Source of the DNA: Triparma columacea
Taxonomy: Eukaryota; Sar; Bolidophyceae; Parmales; Triparmaceae
Reading direction: 5' to 3'
DNA length: 52,252 nucleotides
Assembly (NCBI GenBank): GCA_030267965.1
Contig: BRYA01000309.1
Coordinates: 1-52,252, forward strand
Shown here: positions 8,901 through 18,725 of the stretch, piece by piece
Layout of the letters: every line of letters begins with the position of its first letter
How positions within the stretch are numbered: the stretch's first letter is position 1
Notes under the pieces: generated by a model
Seen by the model: the letters and a program-made list of their open reading frames with translations, nothing else
What the model was told of the DNA's origin: nothing
The model's database searches: none
Position numbers and translations under genes: made by a program

Positions 8901-10566
8901 CCTGAAGAGATTCCAGAACTGCGTTGACTCCCTCCTGACACGCGTCACCGGACTGGACTGCTCCAGGCTCAGAACGGAAGGCGACAACATGCAGACCCTG
9001 GCGGGCCTCCGTATTGGCCTCAAGACCTCACAAGGTGGATTCGGCTTCCGCAGCCTCCCATCAACGGCGGAGGCGGCCTACGTAGGCGGCTTCATCATGG
9101 CGGTCCCGAGGATGAGCAGACGCAAAGCCACCGTCGATATGGACCGCAGTTCCTTCTGGAACTTCCCCCACCTTCCCGCCAACAGCACAGCCATCCCGGG
9201 CTGCTGCGAGATTCTCCACCCCCTTCTGAACCCCAGCATCAGCCCCTCACAATTCCATGTCTCCACTACGGGGCGGGTGCGCAGGGAACGCTTCAAGCCC
9301 TTATTCTCCACCAACAACCTCCAACGATCAGCCACTCTTGCGGCGGTCTACGACGCTTACCGCAACCTCCAGGGAAGGGCCACGACCTTAGACAATTCAC
9401 CCATGCTTGGTCTCACCCGCAACAAGCCCCCCTCTGAAGGCCCCCTTGCGTCAAACCCCGAGTCCATGGGAGCCACGGTGGAGATCTCCAGCATCATCCA
9501 CAAACCCCAGAGGCACTTCACTTCCCAAGTCGAGGAGGTCTCGCTGGAGACCGCCAAAACCTTTGCTGCTGGCCTCGACCGCAATGATGGGGAACGGGAG
9601 TCCTTCAAATACGCCCAGGGTTCAGCTTCGGAGTTCCTCACCACCTACCCCAGCAAGAACTACATCATGAGCCCCACCGACTACGTAACCGCCATTCACC
9701 TCCACTTTGGCCTCTCCCCCCCCATCATCAGGCCCTGGATTGGAAACCTCCAAGTGGCTAGCCAAGCAGCCGGGAGAGGCTCCGCCCCCCGCCTCGACAA
9801 GCACGGTACAAACCTCGGGAGGCCAGGTTACAACGCATCCCAGGGCCCCCTAAAAGACCGCCACGACGCCACCTTGTACATCCTCGAATCTGAAATATTA
9901 CAAATAACAGGACTTAAATACAGATTCGAAGACAACAAGTCGTTTGAACACACCCGCGCAACCCAGAACCGCCGAGGAACAATTGTACCAGACCTCTCTA
10001 TCTTCATCGACGGCTCGTGGAGGTTCTTTGACCTCAAGATCATGACCCATGGCACAGCTTTGTTCCGAGCACCCTACAGAGAGGGCGCAGCCTTCCCAAG
10101 CAGGCAAAGGGCGGTAAACTCCCAGTACTTCAGCCACGCGGAGGCCCTGGACACAGAGATGGGGGATACCAGATGCGTTGACCTCCTCAGGAACCACGGC
10201 AGGGTTCGTGGCCTCGTTGCAGACACTAGGGGGGCAATCAGTGACGACTTTACCGACCTCATCAACATGTGCGCCAAGTCTGCGGCCGAGAAACACTGGG
10301 ACGAGATGGGAGCGGCCAGCCAGAACTTCGCGAAGCAGACCTACCTTCGGCTCTTCCGCAGAATCATCGGGGTCACCCTAGTGCGCGAGGGTGCGAAGTG
10401 GATGCGCAAGGCCCTCGCCCACTTCATTGATCGAAGGAACGGTGTGCCAAGGGGGGAGAACGCAAGGACGTACTCCAGGATGCGCACGATCCAGAGGGAA
10501 CACCGCAGGGATTATCTCGACTGCTTCTATCACAGCAGATCCCAGTACAACCCACACAGTGCGTAG
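5956..10566 (+). CDS. Retrotransposon polyprotein: acidic/Pro-rich N-terminus, RT, PD-(D/E)XK endonuclease
   Basis: 1536 aa from the first ATG at 5956. The frame is open from 5710 and a GTG at 5836 is an alternative. N-terminal: two copies of an acidic SDSDPDSD block followed by NVHRAQR...RRQPAA (an internal duplication of ~70 aa), then three PPPAGPPP(P/S)GGGP repeats (~200-250). RT: KASGPDGIPGE (~599), RPISVFSTLAKAWKAE, motif A ACDIKNAFSE with D739, motif B GGPQGCPWMP (791-800), motif C YLDD (827-830), motif D FNPNKT. C-terminal nuclease: P1345-D1346, then D1359-L-K1361, i.e. PD-x12-DLK, preceded by RHDAT. The Cys-containing knuckle that normally precedes this nuclease appears degenerate (DKHGT with no Cys pairs). 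It would copy its RNA by target-primed reverse transcription. Confidence 0.88.
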   Translation: MTPPNPFIDASGQPAQPPAFARIAARRANAVDLFVNRFNDSDSDPDSDIEADCPVLGSSSEEEDSDVEDSVSNVHRAQRAVPRRQPAALRGRSMFGRNSYNDSDSDPDSDGEADSDGVADLPELSDSDDEALVPNVHRAQRPRLRQQPAARRARSQRRGAPADPTGGRPQRIDPRRRRRSVRIAARGNAPQPPPATLPPPPPVAPPPVPPPAGPPPSGGGPAHPVPPPAGPPPPGGGPAPPVPPPAGPPPPGGGPGGAGGGGQGPWNVFLAGIVDPTNLHRNIKDDAAKANVDQETHNHEIESTRRAGMAYVLSPRADAPPNPPPPLTQTPTQAQLLLQSQALEAEHRARKVEALRKKDEATTAEEHRLADEALDNYQALLNRYPVMPMRSPQEAGNSAISFFETMSPIPFAVHDIQLVREPHPDIVEKFAEITTRIGDGFREALDANDPRQIECWEKLFYASFALFLRPERGRRDTFKIRFDLWDKQDFPALTRLFTEAAEAAKVKRSNQTTTSTDEELVDQVNRTLARGEWSKAQQKVDRKGVADQNDPIVTADIKARLGKMRVGNLPGSLTFDEDEAPEDIVINVDKAYRALKPLKASGPDGIPGELLRSLARKFPHNLVAKRNLETHSLFAHRFLNGEAPGWVYFILQLSHIVPVLKGDTPAEGTRPISVFSTLAKAWKAETARDLRGPISDSAVFMPTQLGVGAPGGGLTMAIAVDLFMETAGAQDGQAVIACDIKNAFSETKRSAIVKALLKCPIKEVQKIINCVLKSLSISSKATNFDVMIEEGGPQGCPWMPLLFALVYQKVLLKAQCDVGLQASVMAYLDDTIFVGELKTSLKAMKKLAVNAKDTVDLEFNPNKTLVMAKNCDIARATISDLAAQDPWYDGVKIGCIPGADPLTIQWGQGVGMMINGSPRGDIVFKHYHLDRIGATAEATAKRTVDLIGTSNPQGTVGLLKYSAQALLNHIAQANHPSLTKFYLKRFQNCVDSLLTRVTGLDCSRLRTEGDNMQTLAGLRIGLKTSQGGFGFRSLPSTAEAAYVGGFIMAVPRMSRRKATVDMDRSSFWNFPHLPANSTAIPGCCEILHPLLNPSISPSQFHVSTTGRVRRERFKPLFSTNNLQRSATLAAVYDAYRNLQGRATTLDNSPMLGLTRNKPPSEGPLASNPESMGATVEISSIIHKPQRHFTSQVEEVSLETAKTFAAGLDRNDGERESFKYAQGSASEFLTTYPSKNYIMSPTDYVTAIHLHFGLSPPIIRPWIGNLQVASQAAGRGSAPRLDKHGTNLGRPGYNASQGPLKDRHDATLYILESEILQITGLKYRFEDNKSFEHTRATQNRRGTIVPDLSIFIDGSWRFFDLKIMTHGTALFRAPYREGAAFPSRQRAVNSQYFSHAEALDTEMGDTRCVDLLRNHGRVRGLVADTRGAISDDFTDLINMCAKSAAEKHWDEMGAASQNFAKQTYLRLFRRIIGVTLVREGAKWMRKALAHFIDRRNGVPRGENARTYSRMRTIQREHRRDYLDCFYHSRSQYNPHSA

Positions 10567-10693
10567 AGAAGGCCGAACGCGGTACCTGCAGCAGCGCACA
10601 CACGTTACCTCTTTGTCGAGTATAGTCAGATAGGATCGAATCAATCGGAGAGAGAGAAAGAATCGGATCATAATACTAGATGATTATACGTTT

Positions 10694-10706
10694 GTCAAGT
10701 CCATGT
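10694..10706 (+). repeat. Target-site duplication, right copy
   Basis: GTCAAGTCCATGT, identical to 5110-5122. It is followed directly by the rest of the interrupted ankyrin-MYND gene. Confidence 0.9.
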
Positions 10707-11098
10707 TCTAAGAGCAATCTCAAGATTGTTGAATTGTCACTATTCTTCATTGATAATTCTGCGGCCAAGTGCATGGCTTCCTTGTTGTCGAAGCCGGCCT
10801 CTAAGGTAAGCTTGATCATCTCGACATTATCACGAAGAGAGGCGGCGATGAGGACTGAACCTACCAAATTCCTCTCTGTATAAACGCCTAACAAAACCTC
10901 AGGACCATGTTCCTTGGCATACCCCTTGATGCGATCCCAGTCTTGGTCAGCAGCCCATTCCAAGCACATCTGCTGACCGTTTGTCAAATCGTCCCAACTA
11001 TAGTCTTTGTTTGTAGCCCTATCCAGTATGTCGTATGTCAACACATTTGTTCTCTCTGATGAATTGTGTGACGATTGTTCCTCTGATTGTGAATTCAT
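10694..11098 (-). pseudogene. Ankyrin-MYND paralogue, 5' half, truncated by retrotransposon insertion
   Basis: Starts ATG at 11098 (MNSQSEEQSSHNSSERTNV) and matches the N-terminal ~125 residues of the intact paralogue, including WDRIKGYAKEHGPEVL and the ankyrin segments up to LLLEHGLD. After the target site the frame reads five residues into the element (KRIII) and stops at about 10676. A transcript from this promoter would encode a ~140-aa ankyrin fragment lacking the MYND finger, unless the element is removed or spliced. The 5' flank (11099-11240) is nearly identical to the flank of the intact gene at 4051-4190, confirming tandem duplication. Confidence 0.85.
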
Positions 11099-11319
11099 TT
11101 TTGAGCGAACCTACCCCAAGTGTAAGTTTATAACGGCAAATTACGATGTGAAAGTGATCCTGAAATCCTTGAAGCTACTCCACTTAGGCAGAAGTGTCGT
11201 GTAGGTGCTAATTTTGGAGTCCCCTCTGAGAAAGTAAGATTCTTCTTGGAAGCAGGAAGACACAACTCATTCCTGTTTTTCATCAAAAAAACATTTTATT
11301 CAGATATACGCCATTTCTT

Positions 11320-14032
11320 TTACGTCGTCTCTGGCCCCTCCCCTCCTCCCTCCTCCTTCACCTCCCCCCCTTCCCCCTCCTCCTCCTCCCCTTCCTTCCC
11401 CTCCTCCTTCCTGATCCCCCCTCCCCCCCTCCACCTCCTCCTCTCCATTTCCTCTTTCAGTCTCTCCTCCTCCTTCTTCCTCCTCTTCTCCTCCTCCCTC
11501 TTCTTCCTCTCAAACTCCTCCCGAACCGTCTCCCTCAAGTCCTTGGGGAATGAGAACTTCAGCAAGTTTCGCTCCTTCGTACCCATATATACGCTAATCT
11601 CGTCGCCCCCGGGTCTAAGATGAGCGAAGCGAAGAACAGGAGAAGAGGGCGGGAGTCAGTTACAGTCAGTTACAGTACCCCCAACCAGTCAGTTACCCTA
11701 ACCCTGTCCTCGCCCTCCAATCCCAATCCCACCCTAACCCTCACCTCTCCCTAAACGCCAAACACCTCGGTATCTCCCCGTGATGTTCCATGACCCTCAA
11801 CCCGAACCCATCCCCCTTTCCCTCCCCTCCTACACCACCCTTTCCCCCCCAGTCCCAAATAATAATCTTCCCATCTCCCCCCGCACTGATCAGGTACCCC
11901 GTGTGCGGCGTAACGACCAGTGCCGTAACTGCCTCCTTATGTGCTTGAATTTCTCCTTCCCTCCGAACCTCTGTATATTCGACCGTCCCCCTGACCCTCC
12001 CCCCACCGGCTCCCTCGCCCTCCCACTCCTCCCCGGCCAAGTTCCAAATGCCTATCACCCCATCCCCCCCCCCGGTGAAGACGTAGTACCCGTCGCTCGA
12101 AATAGACCCGACGCACCCGTCGTGGCCGCTCTTCCACTTTTTGACGATCTGCCCCGTCAGTAAATTCCACGCCTTGACGCTCCCGTCGTTGCACCCGCTC
12201 AACAGCAACCCTGTATCCTCGTGGTACCAAACGCACAAGACCTCGCTGTTCAATGTCTCCCCCCCATCCCTTAAAATGCTCAACACGTCCGCTCCCGACG
12301 ACTTGCCTTCCTCTCCCTCACCCGCTTCTTCCCTTAACTCCGCAGCCAGCCATGTCTTCCCGCCTTCCCTCTTCTTCCTCAAGTCGTATATGCAGCAGCT
12401 CCCCCCGTAACTCCCGGTGACCACCACGTTTACCCTATCCGTCCTGACGTGGCAAGCGCACGTTACTGTGTTGTCGTGGTCGTGCTCAACGTGGCTGCTC
12501 GCAGAGTCCGGGTTCCAGAATTTAACGGTCCCGTCGTCGTGGCCGGTAACGATAAGGTTGAATCCGGACACGTACGCCATGGAGGATAGCTCGGACGACC
12601 GGGAGGGTATGCTGAAGCGCTCTGTCACGTCGTAGTCGTCCCAGCAGCGGATAGTGTTGTCAAGGCTGCAACTGAATACCGCGCTCTCCTCGTCCCTGAA
12701 CCCGTCCACCACCTCCTCACTGTCGACCCCTTTCCTCTCCTCCTCCTGCGCCACCACCAGCACCCCCACAACCTCGTCGTCGTGGCCTGGGAACTGTACG
12801 CAGTAATTGTTCCTCCTTATTTGCCACTCCTGCATGCACCCCACGCTTGGTAGCATCATTATGAACCTCTCCCCCCCCCCCTCCTCCCCCTCTTCCCCCC
12901 CCACCCAAACCAGCCCGCTAATCACGGGGTCGTTGGTCTTAACGACATCAGAGCTACCCCCGTGCTTACCCTCAAAGTTTATCCGACCAGATATCTTCGT
13001 CGGTAGCTTGACCACGCCCTCAGAGTCCGCGACGCACTCCGTGCCGATCTTCTTCTCGTGGTATATATTGTGGGCCTCCAGATTTCCCAAAGCGTCGCAC
13101 AGCAGCAGCTGCTCGTAACCGGAGTCCCAGCATGCGCCGGTGAATCTCGTCCTGTTGTGGTTGCTTATGGTCACAAAGACCGCCCCGCTCATGCTGTCTA
13201 GCACCTGGCACACGCAGTCGAAAGAGCAGCTGACCAAGAAGTTCTGCTCCGGGATAAGCACGACGTCACTTATCGCCAGCTTGTGGATGTTGTTCCACTT
13301 CTTGCTGATGCCGACGCTGATGCTCTTCCCGTGATTCTCGTAAACGCTTATGCTACCCTCGCTATCCCCGCAGAAAAGCGCCCACTCCTCACCCCCCCTT
13401 AAGCACATGCTGTTAACCCAAGTTTGTTCCCCCCCTACCCTCAGGGTTTTCACGCAGACGAAGAAGGGGTTGAGCATCAGTTTCATCCCCCCCTCCGGCT
13501 GCCAGATCTTGATAGTCTTGTCGAGGGAGCTCGATATGATCCCCCCCTCAATCCCGCTGTCCACCAATCCAGTAACAGTGTGTGTGTGCCCTGCGAGCGT
13601 CTGCATAAGTGGTTCATCCCCCGTGTCCATGTACGCCCATACGTCCCAGACCTTTATAAGTCTGTCTGCGCCCCCCGAGAACAGCAGCCCCCTGGCCGAG
13701 TCCTTCACCCACCTAACGAACTCCTCCTGCTCGCTGTAGCAGAGTGCGGTGATCATTCCGTTGTGCGGGCTCTTGGAGGCGGACGAGAGGACGTGGGACT
13801 GCCTCTCCTTCTTCTGACCGCCGTGTTTATTTGTCTCGCCAAGCTGCCAGTACACGACGCCTCCGGCCTTTGTTCCTGCCAGGAGAAGTTTCGGGTCAGA
13901 TGCCAAGGTGTACACTGAAAGGCTCTGTGAGCCCTCCTCGATGGCAGACCCGGCAAGCCTCTTCTTGTGGACCATTCTGAATGTCTCCGTCTTGGCGAAG
14001 TTCACATTGGACGTTGTATTGCTGGAGGGCAT
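11320..14032 (-). CDS. WD40-repeat protein with charged coiled-coil C-terminus
   Basis: Two exons: 11745-14032 and 11320-11614. The donor is AGGGAGAG|GTGAGG, phase 2, and the acceptor ends atcttag. Joining gives 860 aa from the ATG at 14032 (MPSSNTTSNVNF). The frame is open further upstream, but only with TTG starts. At least eight WD-type blades are visible, e.g. FSGGADRLIKVWD, ISSSLDKTIKIWQ, FSCSLDNTIRCWD, VTGHDDGTVKFWN, LSGCNDGSVKAWN, FTGGGDGVIGIWN and ISAGGDGKIIIWD, probably two propellers. Exon 2 adds a Glu/Arg/Lys-rich helix (REEFERKKREEEKRRKKEE) and a Gly/Glu tail. An AATAAA-like signal sits just after the stop. WD40 proteins are scaffolds; the specific family is not recognisable, so the function is unknown. 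Confidence 0.8.
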
Positions 14033-14374
14033 GGTTCCCGATGATTCCAACTGCCTTGAGGGGGTGGAGTTTCTCGCCTCAACAAGTCTCCGAGAGGGGG
14101 GGGGGGGGGTGTTGCTCAAACTTCGAGGGGGGCTCAAGGAAAAATTGACGGTTATGCTGCACTTTGCCTTCCTCTCCAAATTTCCTCAAATTAATTTCAA
14201 CCAAGCCTTGCTGGGCCAGCTCCTAAAATCCGAAAACAAGCCTACAGCAGGCTGTAGCTCATAAACGTGACCTGGCACCACTGTGAGGACTGCGACTACA
14301 AAGCAAAGCGAATCGAAAAGGCAATCTCAAGCTGCATCGTGCAAATATCCACAATGAAAACGACATGAATTCAT
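14033..14374. other. Intergenic between two minus-strand genes
   Basis: About 340 bp holding the 5' flank of the WD40 gene and the 3' flank of the lipase gene. It includes a run of about 13 G (near 14097-14109). No RNA gene or conserved frame seen. Confidence 0.4.
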
Positions 14375-17300
14375 TCATAAAACGACCTGAATTTGAATGT
14401 CCTCCCCCTCCTCCTCCCCTGCTTCCTCCTCCCCGCTAGCCTCCTCGTCGAGGCTCCTGCAATCCTCGTTCTCCCATTGAAATAGCTTCCCCCCGTTGTC
14501 TTCTGCGTCCCCATCCCAGCCGTCCTCCTCGGCGAATTGCGACGCCCTGCTGCTCTCCCTCCTGAACTGCGACTTGATCTTGTTGATGGAGGTGTCGCCT
14601 CTGGAGCCGATGGCCATAATGCCGGTGCCAAAGACCTTGAAGGGCTTGGCGACCATTTTACCGATTGGGCTGCTAGTGATAAACTCAAGGCGTTGAAACC
14701 TTGACGGCGGGATACCGTCCAGGTTTTTGGGCTGAAAGTCGTTCCTCATGAAGGGGTTGGCGTCCAGTATGGTTTCAATCGTTTCCTTGGAACACTCAGG
14801 GTCACTCTCGCAAATTTTGGCGACGCTGATGCCGCCCGAAGGAGTTAGTTTGATGCAGGAGAAGCAAAGTGAGTGTCATGCAGCCCGCTACTCAATCGTT
14901 CCCTTAAATCTCTGCAATCAACGCCCTGCCTTACTCACCTGGCTCTGTAGCTGCTCAACCAGTGATCCTTGAGTTTTTCTTGAAACCAGAGGTGGTGGAG
15001 GCTACTTTCGATTTTACTTGGCCTCACTAGAATGTCCCCGTATTTGTTGATGAGAACGATTATTCCCGGCTTTAAAAACCTCAGCCAGGGCCCGCAGTAC
15101 GCGATAAAGTCGACGTCGTTTATGACGTGGAATATAGTCGGTATCTCTTCCTCGTAGAGGGACTTCGAGAGTGGGTTACAGAGTCCAGGGCATCCGAACG
15201 TATAAACAATGATCTCCTTTTCGGTTAAGTCGACATCCTTGCACCTGGCCATGACCTCGTATGACATCAACGTAGCCAAGGCCCCTCCAAGAGAGTGACC
15301 GGTGATGCGGATGCAAGGTCGCACGGCCTTGCTCTTGATGAGGTCGTGAATGAGAAAGCAGATGAATGTAATGAGGTCGGATCCGATGTTTTCGCTCGCC
15401 ATTGCCCTCTTGAAACCGTGATGGATCATTGGCCTGCGGCAGAACGCTTCACATCCGTTTCTGGCCCTGGCCTTGGACGCCGGTAACATGGACCTCCACG
15501 TCGTGTGAAGGCACGATATGTCGTTGAGCATGTTAGGGAGCTTTACCGTCCCGCGGAACGAGACGACAATCTGGCCGTTGGTCCCCCACGCCACGATGAC
15601 TCTGGTCTCGCTCAAGGCTTCGTGAAAAACCTTGTAGAACTCCATGTCGTAGTGGTTCATCGCAATCACAAGGGACCTTGTAAATCCCAGTTTGTTACTC
15701 TCGCTGTCAACGTAAGACTGCATGTGTTTTGCCCACTCTTGCTGGTAAGAGGAGCCCCTCCTCGTGAACGCTCTGCGATGATAGTGCCGTGGGTTAGCCA
15801 ACGAGGGGGCTTGCGCTGAGTACATGCTTACTTACTTGCTCGCGTCCGATGAGCCTCTCAACAGACTTTTCGACAAGCTCCACGAGCTTGACTTCTTGCT
15901 GGAAGATCCGATTGTGATTTAGGGTGCGTAATTCCGTTGCAGTGTCAGTACTGAGTGCTTGTCGGCTTGCGGCACTTTCCGAATCAACTTCGTTCTCTCT
16001 ATGTTGCTCTTTCGCTTCTCGTCCGTTCTCACCTATCACTGTAAGCGGTCCTCCTAAGTTCCGTCGAGCTCCCCAAGCCTACTTTCCTAACTCTGTGCGA
16101 CTCGGTATCTTTCTCGTTCAAGTCCAATGATTCTTTGAGTTGGTCGCCGATGTTAACACCGAAGCCTCCCCCCTTCGTTCTTCGTGGAGCTAAGGACCAG
16201 CCAAAAGTTCTCTTAAAAGACCCACCCCTGGGCTCGTCAGACGTTGGACTTGAGCCGGTATTTCCTTCATCTTTCGATGTTTCTGGTGCCTGTGAGGCAG
16301 CTGGTGCCGTCTCGGGGTTTTCCAGGTAAGTGACCTCCGCCCAGAAGAGCATCTTGACCATTGTTTCGAAGCAAAAGACTGGTTGAGCCCCCAGAGTTTT
16401 GTTGCTCCCGTAGTCACAGTATTCGCTGTTGTATTCGTCGGTCCCTATGGAATCGGCCCAGAACGAATGCGAGTCGATGGCATGAAAGTTCCGTTCTACC
16501 CACAAAAAATTCGACAGCACTCTGTACCTGATCTGCCTGCGGCATTCGTAAATCATGATCGGTGCACTCGTGAATGCTCTGATGCATGCCCAGCCAGTCA
16601 CTAGGAGAATTATCTCAGGCGTCTGGATCATGACCTCGTCGTACTCATTCCCGCATCTGTCACTTACTGACTGGTAGACCTTGACCATCTTCACGGCGAC
16701 GACTCCCATGAGTATCGGAGTGGACTGTAGTATGTGTAGTCTTAGGCTGATGTTTACGCTAGCGTATTTCCTCCATGGTCTGTGCGAAAGCCGGTACCAC
16801 GCGATAGTCGTATAAACGACAAACAGGAGAACCACGGTCCACCAAAGGATCGGTTCGAACATGCTTCGGTTTCTTTCGTCCAAGATGGTCGGGAGGCAGG
16901 GAACTCCGGGATTCTTCTGGAAGTTAGCACAAAGTGCAAAGTACTCACTCGGTTCGGTGGTAAACGCTTCAACCACATCCAAACCGGTGACAACGAGCAA
17001 GGCGACGTAAACAGACAAATTTGGAAATTGAAGGAAAAAGTAGTACCGGGCTGGGGGGGGGGGGTGAGGGAGGGGGGAGGGGGGGGGGTTAGGTTAGCCA
17101 GGTAATTTATGAAGCACGGATGCGATCCGTTCAGCCCAACCATTTGGTCGTCACCACGCCTTTCTCACCGTTTGCCCAGCCGTCCCGCCGAAAGTATGGA
17201 GAAACGGTGTTCCCGGTAGGTCCGACAATGTGCTCAATCGCCAAACAGTTTATGAAAAAGAAGAGGGTGACGAGAAACAACCAGCGAATCGCTGTCAAGC

Positions 17301-18508
17301 CATATACGGTCGGTGTGATGAAAACGCATGTCTCATCGTTGATGATTGAGATGACGTATTGGGCTAAGTATGTCGAGGCAATACAGAGCGCGAGTATGAG
17401 GCCTATTACTGACGCAACCATGGTTCGGTTCTGCAGACGCGTGAAGGACATGTACCGGGTCTTGCATATTCTGCGCTTGTTGATGGGGTTGGGGTTGGAT
17501 TCGAATTTTATTGCGCGATGCTAGAGTCGTTAGGAATATAATTTGCGTTTTTGTTCGCACTCACCTCTCCGAATAAAGTGATAAAAAGGTAAGGTTGATG
17601 ATAAATAACCCAGCGGAAATGAAGATGCAGACGAAGCCGATCACCTGTAATCCGTAACTGTCTGTAGGCCCCTCAAGGATACGAGAGGCAATCACGAAAA
17701 AGACGAGTGTCGCGATGGAGATAATTAAAACCAAGGCAAGTATGGAGAATATTGCAGTGAACTCCCTTGCGGTTAAGAACTCGTAACGTAGAAGGCCCTT
17801 CTCGTAAGCTTCTGGATTGGCCTCTCTGTGGCGCTTCTGCGATTGCATTGAGCGCGGAGTACGGTGGCAAAGGGTTAGTTTGATTTTTGAAAGAGAGAAT
17901 CACACACTCCACCTAACACGGTGGTGCTTCGAAGTGCGAATTGTCGTAAAGCTTCGCCTTGCCTATGCTCACCTCGGCCTCCTTTTCGGCCTTTCTCATC
18001 TCGTCCCTCATCCGGCGTTCTTCACTGCAGGGGTGTGGAGCGAGAAAGGCAACGACCCGACGAATATGAGTTACGATACATTGGGTAAAATAGTGCTCCT
18101 TGCACTGACATCACCGCTCTTGGACTTCTTTTTTGTGTGTTAGGGTGCCAATTCTCACCTTCTCTTTTGAGACGAAGACTTTTGGTAGACGCTTTTTGTC
18201 CGATGCAAAAGCTGCTTCTGTTTGTAGCGATTGATGCCGTCCTGATGGTAACTTATCCTCGTTGTCATGCGAGAGCGAACCGCCGGAGGGAGAGAGGATC
18301 GGAGAGTTCCCGGCGTAAAATTCACAGCGGTGGATGGCCTTGCCCCAAGGAGTGGGGGGGCTGATGCCACCTCTCGTAAATACAAGTCTTCATCCTCGTA
18401 GCTGTCGAAGAAGTGGAGCTCGTCATGTGCAGAACTGGAAGCAGAATCAGATGAATCAGCAGAATTAGAGGGGGAAGAATGCTTTTGCGTCTCGCTCTTG
18501 TTTGTCAT
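14375..18508 (-). CDS. Multi-pass membrane protein with class 3 lipase (alpha/beta hydrolase) domain
   Basis: Eight exons: 18159-18508, 17973-18024, 17565-17836, 17169-17470, 16033-17050, 15836-15974, 14939-15741 and 14375-14825. All phases match and total 1128 aa. The exon 6 acceptor is the least certain. Residues ~1-135 are Ser-rich and charged; ~150-480 hold about eight hydrophobic helices (e.g. TAIFSILALVLIISIATLVF, ILWWTVVLLFVVYTTIAWY). The lipase domain is at ~715-980: oxyanion region IVVSFRGT, nucleophile elbow GHSLGGALA, FGCPG, Asp candidate in INDVDFIAY, and His near LKDHW. The C-terminus is acidic. A TM region preceding a class 3 lipase recalls diacylglycerol lipase, which has four TM helices. 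Membrane lipid hydrolysis is inferred; the substrate is unknown. Confidence 0.85.
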
Positions 18509-18725
18509 GAAAACTATATTGGAAACTGCGACGGAAACTGCAACGGTGTGTGTTATCGGAATCAGTCGATATATAAGTCTAGCCTGCTTTGCTATTGCTG
18601 TCTACAAGATGCCTCGTCTTTGTTTTTAGGGTCCTTTGTGTTTCAGCTCTCCCAAATTCCAAAACTCCCTCTTCTTCTTTCTCGATTTTCCACTTTGAGT
18701 GTTTTCAAACTAATTGGGAGTCAGA

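Larger units (their letters stand above)
5123..10693 (+). mobile_element. Non-LTR retrotransposon with RT and PD-(D/E)XK nuclease
   Basis: About 5.57 kb lie between perfect 13-bp direct repeats inside a host gene. No long terminal repeats are seen. One long ORF on the plus strand encodes reverse transcriptase followed by a restriction-like nuclease, the layout of early-branching non-LTR retrotransposons (R2/CRE/NeSL-type groups). The left end begins with 28 A residues, then a ~560-bp C/T-rich leader. The right end is a ~130-bp tail after the stop (10567-10693) with a short GA-rich run and no poly-A. An intact ORF and identical target duplications indicate a young, possibly active insertion. 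The precise clade cannot be assigned by eye. Confidence 0.9.

Noticed and set aside
5123..10693. LTR retrotransposon or DNA transposon as the inserted element
   Set aside because: No terminal direct or inverted repeats, no integrase, protease or transposase motifs; RT plus PD-(D/E)XK and a 13-bp duplication fit a non-LTR element.
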